64,000 nucleotides of DNA, taken from NCBI GenBank assembly GCA_037179335.1, contig JAKZHN010000006.1:1-64000 (forward strand). The letters run 5' to 3'. The translations under genes were made by a program, and so were the position numbers. Each line of letters opens with the position of its first letter. Positions within the stretch are counted from its first letter, which is position 1. Source of the DNA: Cyclaneusma minus. Taxonomy: Eukaryota > Ascomycota > Leotiomycetes > Marthamycetales > Marthamycetaceae. Shown one piece after another: positions 60,084 to 64,000 of this stretch. Below the pieces are notes generated by a model. That model worked only from the letters and a program-made list of their open reading frames with translations. It was not told the origin of the DNA and did not search any database.

Positions 60084-60474
60084 GTCTGCGGATTTGGTGG
60101 CCAAATTTGTGGGAAAGGATATTTAGATGGACTCAGAAATCTCGAGAACAGTGACTGAGCATCAGACCCCCACTTTATGGGCCCCATGATGTTCAGTGAG
60201 GAGATCTCGGGTCATTGCAGCCGATTGTGCCGCTCAATTTAGGTACATGCATGAACTTGCATACTAACACCTAACAGGTCACAAGTTGCTTCGTGAGTGG
60301 GTAGACGAAGTGGCAGGATCGGTATCCATGGATTTGGTCAAAATGAGCAAAAGTCGCAGTATGTGCGCTAGATGTCACATTTAAAACCTTCTCGTCCTTT
60401 TTCAAGATTCAAATTTCAGCTTATACCAAATTTATCAACTCATTTTTATCCATTCTCCAGCTCCCGCCTTCACC
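60084..60474. other. intergenic region
   Basis: Upstream of the BBE-like gene and the SDR remnant, which are divergent. Nothing further seen. Confidence 0.4.
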
Positions 60475-62341
60475 ATGTCCACGAGAGAACCAACTAGGAG
60501 TCGATTCACAATGATTTCTTGGTCCTCAATTGCAGTCCTTGTAGCAGCGGTGTGGTGGTCCACTCGAAAGTCGTCAAGTCAGCCTACTTGTCGTTGTTTT
60601 CCAGGTGATGAGTGCTGGCCTTCCGCCGCGGAATGGGATTAATTCAACAAAACAGTGGGAGGCAGACTGATCGCCACGATCCCTCTTGCCAGCCCATGTC
60701 ACGACACCTTCCCTGGTGTCACTTACGACGCTGCCAAATGTGCTGAGATCCAGGCAAACTGGCTCCGACCGGAATTGCACGACGCCACATCACACTCTAT
60801 CATGGCATCCTTCTTTGCGAACATGAGTTGCGACCCATTTACTCCGCGTGATGCTCCTTGCAATATAGGAAGCTATGTGCCTTATGCTGTCAACGCCTCC
60901 GGCGCCGCTGACTACCAGGCGACGATGGCTTTCGCAAAAGAGAAGAACATTCTTTTGGTAGTGCGGAATACGGGACACGACTATATGGGAAAGTCAACAG
61001 GAGCAGGAGCACTGGCATTGTGGACTCATTATCTCAAAACCATATCCCTTCTGGACTACGAGTCCTCAACATACACAGGTAAAGCCATGAAAATTGGTGC
61101 CGGTGTCCAAGCCGGGGAAGCGCAAGCAACGGCGAATGCTGGGGGCTATGTTGTTGTCGAAGGAGACTGTCCTACTGTGGGAATTGCGGGAGGATACACT
61201 CAGGGAGGAGGGACAAGCCCGCTTGCGTCGAAGTTCGGCCTCGCAGCTGACCAGGTGCTGGAATGGGAGGTTGTCACAGGAGCTGGAGACCTCCTTACTG
61301 CGACGCCGAGTGGGAATGCTGACTTGTATTGGGCGCTGTCTGGAGGTGGAGGTGGGACTTATGGGGTGGTGCTTTCGATGACTGTGAAGCTGCATCGAAA
61401 CATGCCTACTGCAGGTGCCACTCTGTCTTTTACAGAATCATCGGATGCCTACTGGGAGGTTGTGCAGACATTTCTCGTCAATCTTCCGACTGTCCTGGGA
61501 GCAGGAGCTGTTATTTATTGGCAGGTTTTGCCGGGAAATCTCTTCTATATGCCGCAGGCGTATTTGCTAAATGGTACTGCCCAAGAGATGGAGGGATTGT
61601 TGGAACCTACACTCAGATCTCTGAATCAGAGCAATATCCCTTATGGTAAGTTGACCTCTGGTTTGCCTAATTTTTGATGAATATAACAATGTTGCTAACA
61701 CAAAGGCTACAGCTTTCACTTCTAGGGACTTCCCCGTCTTTCAAGATACCTTCAAGGCTTTGAACCCAGTAATGAACATCACGTCGCTCAACCTTGGCGG
61801 CAGTTTAATTTCCCGTTCACTCGTGACATCAAACAGTTCTACCGCCTCTCTGATCAACGCCATCAAGTCCATTATCAGCAATGGTGGCATTTTGGCCGGC
61901 GTCTCAATGGACGTCAGTCGACCACCCACCTCTCCCAACGCCGTCCATCCCGAATGGCGCAACTCGCTCTTCCTAGCCTTCCTCGGCACGTATGTCATTC
62001 TTCCCCAGTCCAAATCATCTATGCCAACTCAACTGACAGCATGGACTAGCATATACGATCACAAAAACATGACAGCGAAGCTTGTCGGCCAAGAAACCGT
62101 CACCAAGAAACTAGTTCCGGCTTTGGAAAACCTGGGGTCAGGTCCTTTTGCAGCCTACCTCAATGAAGCTGATTTCAATCAGCCAAATTGGCAGGATGCT
62201 TTCTATGGTACGAATTACCCGAAGCTTGTAGCTATTAAGAAAAACTATGACACGGATGGTATTTTCTGGGGCCCCACGGCGGTGGGAAGTGAGGCATGGG
62301 CTGCTGCGGGGGATGGAAGACTTTGCAAAACTGGCGATTGA
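60475..62341 (+). pseudogene. BBE-like FAD oxidoreductase with in-frame stop
   Basis: Three exons by splice signals: 60475-61645, 61713-61989 and 62050-62341, phases consistent, about 579 codons. An N-terminal hydrophobic segment (SWSSIAVLVAAVWW) suggests secretion or anchoring. Then CRCFPGDECWPS, typical of fungal BBE-like oxidases, followed by a TAA at 60640-60642 and immediately by the expected FNKTVGGRL. The rest is intact: NTGHDY (flavin His), EGDCPTVGIAGGYTQGGG (flavin Cys region), and the C-terminal BBE domain ending in YLNEADFNQPNW and KKNYDTDGIFWGP. Family enzymes oxidise sugars or secondary metabolites with bicovalent FAD and oxygen. The stop would truncate translation after 55 residues. 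A single C-to-T change (CAA to TAA) explains it. Alternatives are readthrough, a downstream start, or a sequencing error. Confidence 0.8.
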
Positions 62342-63092
62342 TGTTGGAGCGGAGGGTGGCGATGATGCGTGCTGGACGAGAATTCAGATTCGTTGTATTT
62401 TGTTTTTTGGACTGTCAAATTTCATATGGAGAAAAGCATCGATCCATTCCATCACAGCATGACAGAAAGCACAGCTCTTCTGGTTCCAAATTCAAAAAGT
62501 CTCAGTGATGCTTTTCACTTTGCACAGCAAAATTTAGCGAGTACCGACGTAAAAACTCGTTTGTGATATTCTCCGCGGGTAAAAAACGAAATAGAAGCCA
62601 TGAGGAGTTTCATTTTCGAGCTTGTCGCGACCGGAGCTCTCTCGCTGAACAGGTAGTTTTCCTGCCGATCTCGATGCCTCGCTCCGGATAAGAATCATCA
62701 TGGATAGTCCTCGAATTTCAAATGAAGTATCACATACTCATGTATCCATCGACTCCAGGATAGTCCAAGGGACAGCCTCACCCATTGAGTTTGAAGGAAC
62801 CAGAGGCTTTGCCACGAAGCAGAGAACGTGCTTTCCCACGTGCACGAATACTGTGCGATACAAGCATCGCATACCCAACTCCCAGCTGAAGAGATGCGAA
62901 GCTGTGTCTCTGGTAGGCATTGCTTGCAAGGTTTCGGCCCGAGAAGCAACATGTCAAGTAACATCGGGGTCGTACTTTCACACCACTTGTACCATTATCA
63001 TTCCGGACCAGCCGCATTCCCCAACTTGCTCTTCCTGAGAGCACAGACTGGTCAAGGCTGATATAAACTTCGGCTAATGATATAGAGTTTGG
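62342..63092. other. spacer, no confident gene
   Basis: About 750 bases with overlapping short frames on both strands and no recognisable domain. Confidence 0.4.
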
Positions 63093-63119
63093 CCCTAAAC
63101 CTAAACCTAACCCTAACCC
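63093..63119. repeat. interstitial telomere-like repeat
   Basis: 27 bp of degenerate CCCTAA repeats (CCCTAAA, CCTAAA, CCTAA, CCCTAA, CCC). It is the complement of the TTAGGG repeat used by most filamentous ascomycetes. Too short and too internal to be a telomere itself. Confidence 0.8.
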
Positions 63120-63470
63120 ACCTTTCCACGCTCCGCTGCGCTCCGCTGCTATTTCACGCTTGCGCTCTGCCCGAATCTCCTAGCGCTCCGCTGTCGCTGC
63201 GCTCGGCCGGGCCGCGGGTGACCGGCGGTCTGGGCGGCATGAATGGAGGAATGGGGCCGATGGCGGTGAGTGTAGCCTTGAGTTTTGTTATGACGTTGAT
63301 GACCTCTTTGGTCGGGGTTTAGGGGATGGAAATACCCCCCCAATGAATAGTGTTTCAAAAAATATGATATTGGTATATGGTAGGGAGGGCAGCTGACCCG
63401 CGTCACGTGGTTTAATAAGGCTCCAGGGCCAATAGCCAAAATCCACTTAGCTAGTAATATAGGGCCGCAA
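63120..63470. other. GC-rich to AT-rich transition
   Basis: A short GC-rich stretch (63125-63240) with repeated CGCTCCGCTG words, then normal sequence with a CACGTG near 63404. No gene seen. Confidence 0.45.
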
Positions 63471-63471
63471 T

Positions 63472-63507
<36 letters not shown>

Positions 63508-64000
63508 AATATTAGCTTTAAAAATTTTAAAGCTTCAAAATAGAAATTGCAATTAGCTATAATTTTTGATTTTATTTAAAATTATTAATTATTTTTTAAA
63601 AATCGCCAATAGCCTATATAATTCAATTTATGAATAAAATAGGTTTAAATTTAAATTTTTTTAATTCAAATTATTTTCCCAAGCAATTATATTGCAAAGC
63701 AATTGCTTTTTTTTAAAAGAAACGCCTAGCTACGCAATTAATAATGCAGGATATCTTTAAAACAATGCTTTTTCCTTTATTTAATAGGCCAAAAATTTTA
63801 ATTAAAAAATTTTTAAAATTTATAATAGAATATAAAAAAAAGCCGAAAAAAAACTTTAAATTAAATAAAAATCCGCCTTTTAATTGGCTATTAAATGCTA
63901 GTAAATAAAGCTTAAAATAATGCGCTAAGCAGCTTTAAATAATAGAATTTAAAACCAAAATCAAAATAATAATAAGCAATATTTTTCCGAATTTTTTATT
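63471..64000. repeat. AT-rich block, truncated by the window edge
   Basis: Begins with a poly-T run at about 63477-63505 and continues as AT-rich, RIP-like sequence. The T-run may be the reverse-strand poly-A tail of a retroelement pointing to the left. Confidence 0.7.

Overview
The window comes from a filamentous ascomycete, most likely Pezizomycotina. It carries intron-containing genes with GT..AG introns of roughly 45-100 nt, families typical of plant-associated or saprobic fungi (GH28, GH71, a berberine-bridge-type oxidase, a rhodopsin-like membrane protein), long AT-rich blocks whose repeats differ by C-to-T and G-to-A transitions as after repeat-induced point mutation (RIP), and a short TTAGGG-type interstitial telomeric tract. 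Species cannot be named from the sequence. No prokaryotic operons, CRISPR arrays, rRNA or tRNA genes were recognised.

Layout. 1-147 is an A-rich microsatellite. 600-2,700 is promoter array A. 3,545-5,113 is an SPT10-like gene (GNAT acetyltransferase plus integrase-type HHCC zinc finger). 5,400-13,330 is promoter array B. 14,130-30,857 is a RIP-type AT-rich block holding an 839-bp hAT-like element, two pairs of long direct repeats (probable LTRs) and small GC-rich hairpin islets. 30,900-32,200 is array C. 34,121-35,533 is a secreted alpha/beta-hydrolase. 35,800-39,400 is array D. 40,618-42,300 is a fungal rhodopsin-domain membrane protein on the minus strand. 43,611-44,848 may hold a hypothetical gene. 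46,000-51,100 is array E. 51,308-62,341 is a conventional gene-rich stretch: SAM methyltransferase, MDR reductase, GH71, GH28, a broken short-chain dehydrogenase, and a BBE-like oxidase with an in-frame stop. 63,093-63,119 is telomere-like, and the window ends in AT-rich sequence.

The striking part is the five arrays, about 20 kb in total. They are tandem, strongly diverged monomers with a period near 340 bp (about 400 bp in A and about 600 bp where promoters are paired back to back). They encode no recognisable protein, yet almost every monomer keeps a TATA box followed 37-43 nt later by a pyrimidine-rich YYCA(A)G initiator. Most also keep one or two copies of a CGACAGCAG / CTGCTGTCG box, and many a CACGTG E-box. 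I count about 60 such core promoters. In parts of B, C and D they form divergent pairs, so neighbouring units would be transcribed convergently. I know of no described element of this kind. It is the best candidate here for a new system: an array of tiny non-coding transcription units or regulatory decoys around a silenced AT-rich block, with an SPT10-like factor encoded between two arrays.

The 51-62 kb stretch reads as wall- and pectin-degrading CAZymes mixed with tailoring-type enzymes. Two of the six genes look damaged, and one lesion is what a single RIP-type C-to-T change would produce.
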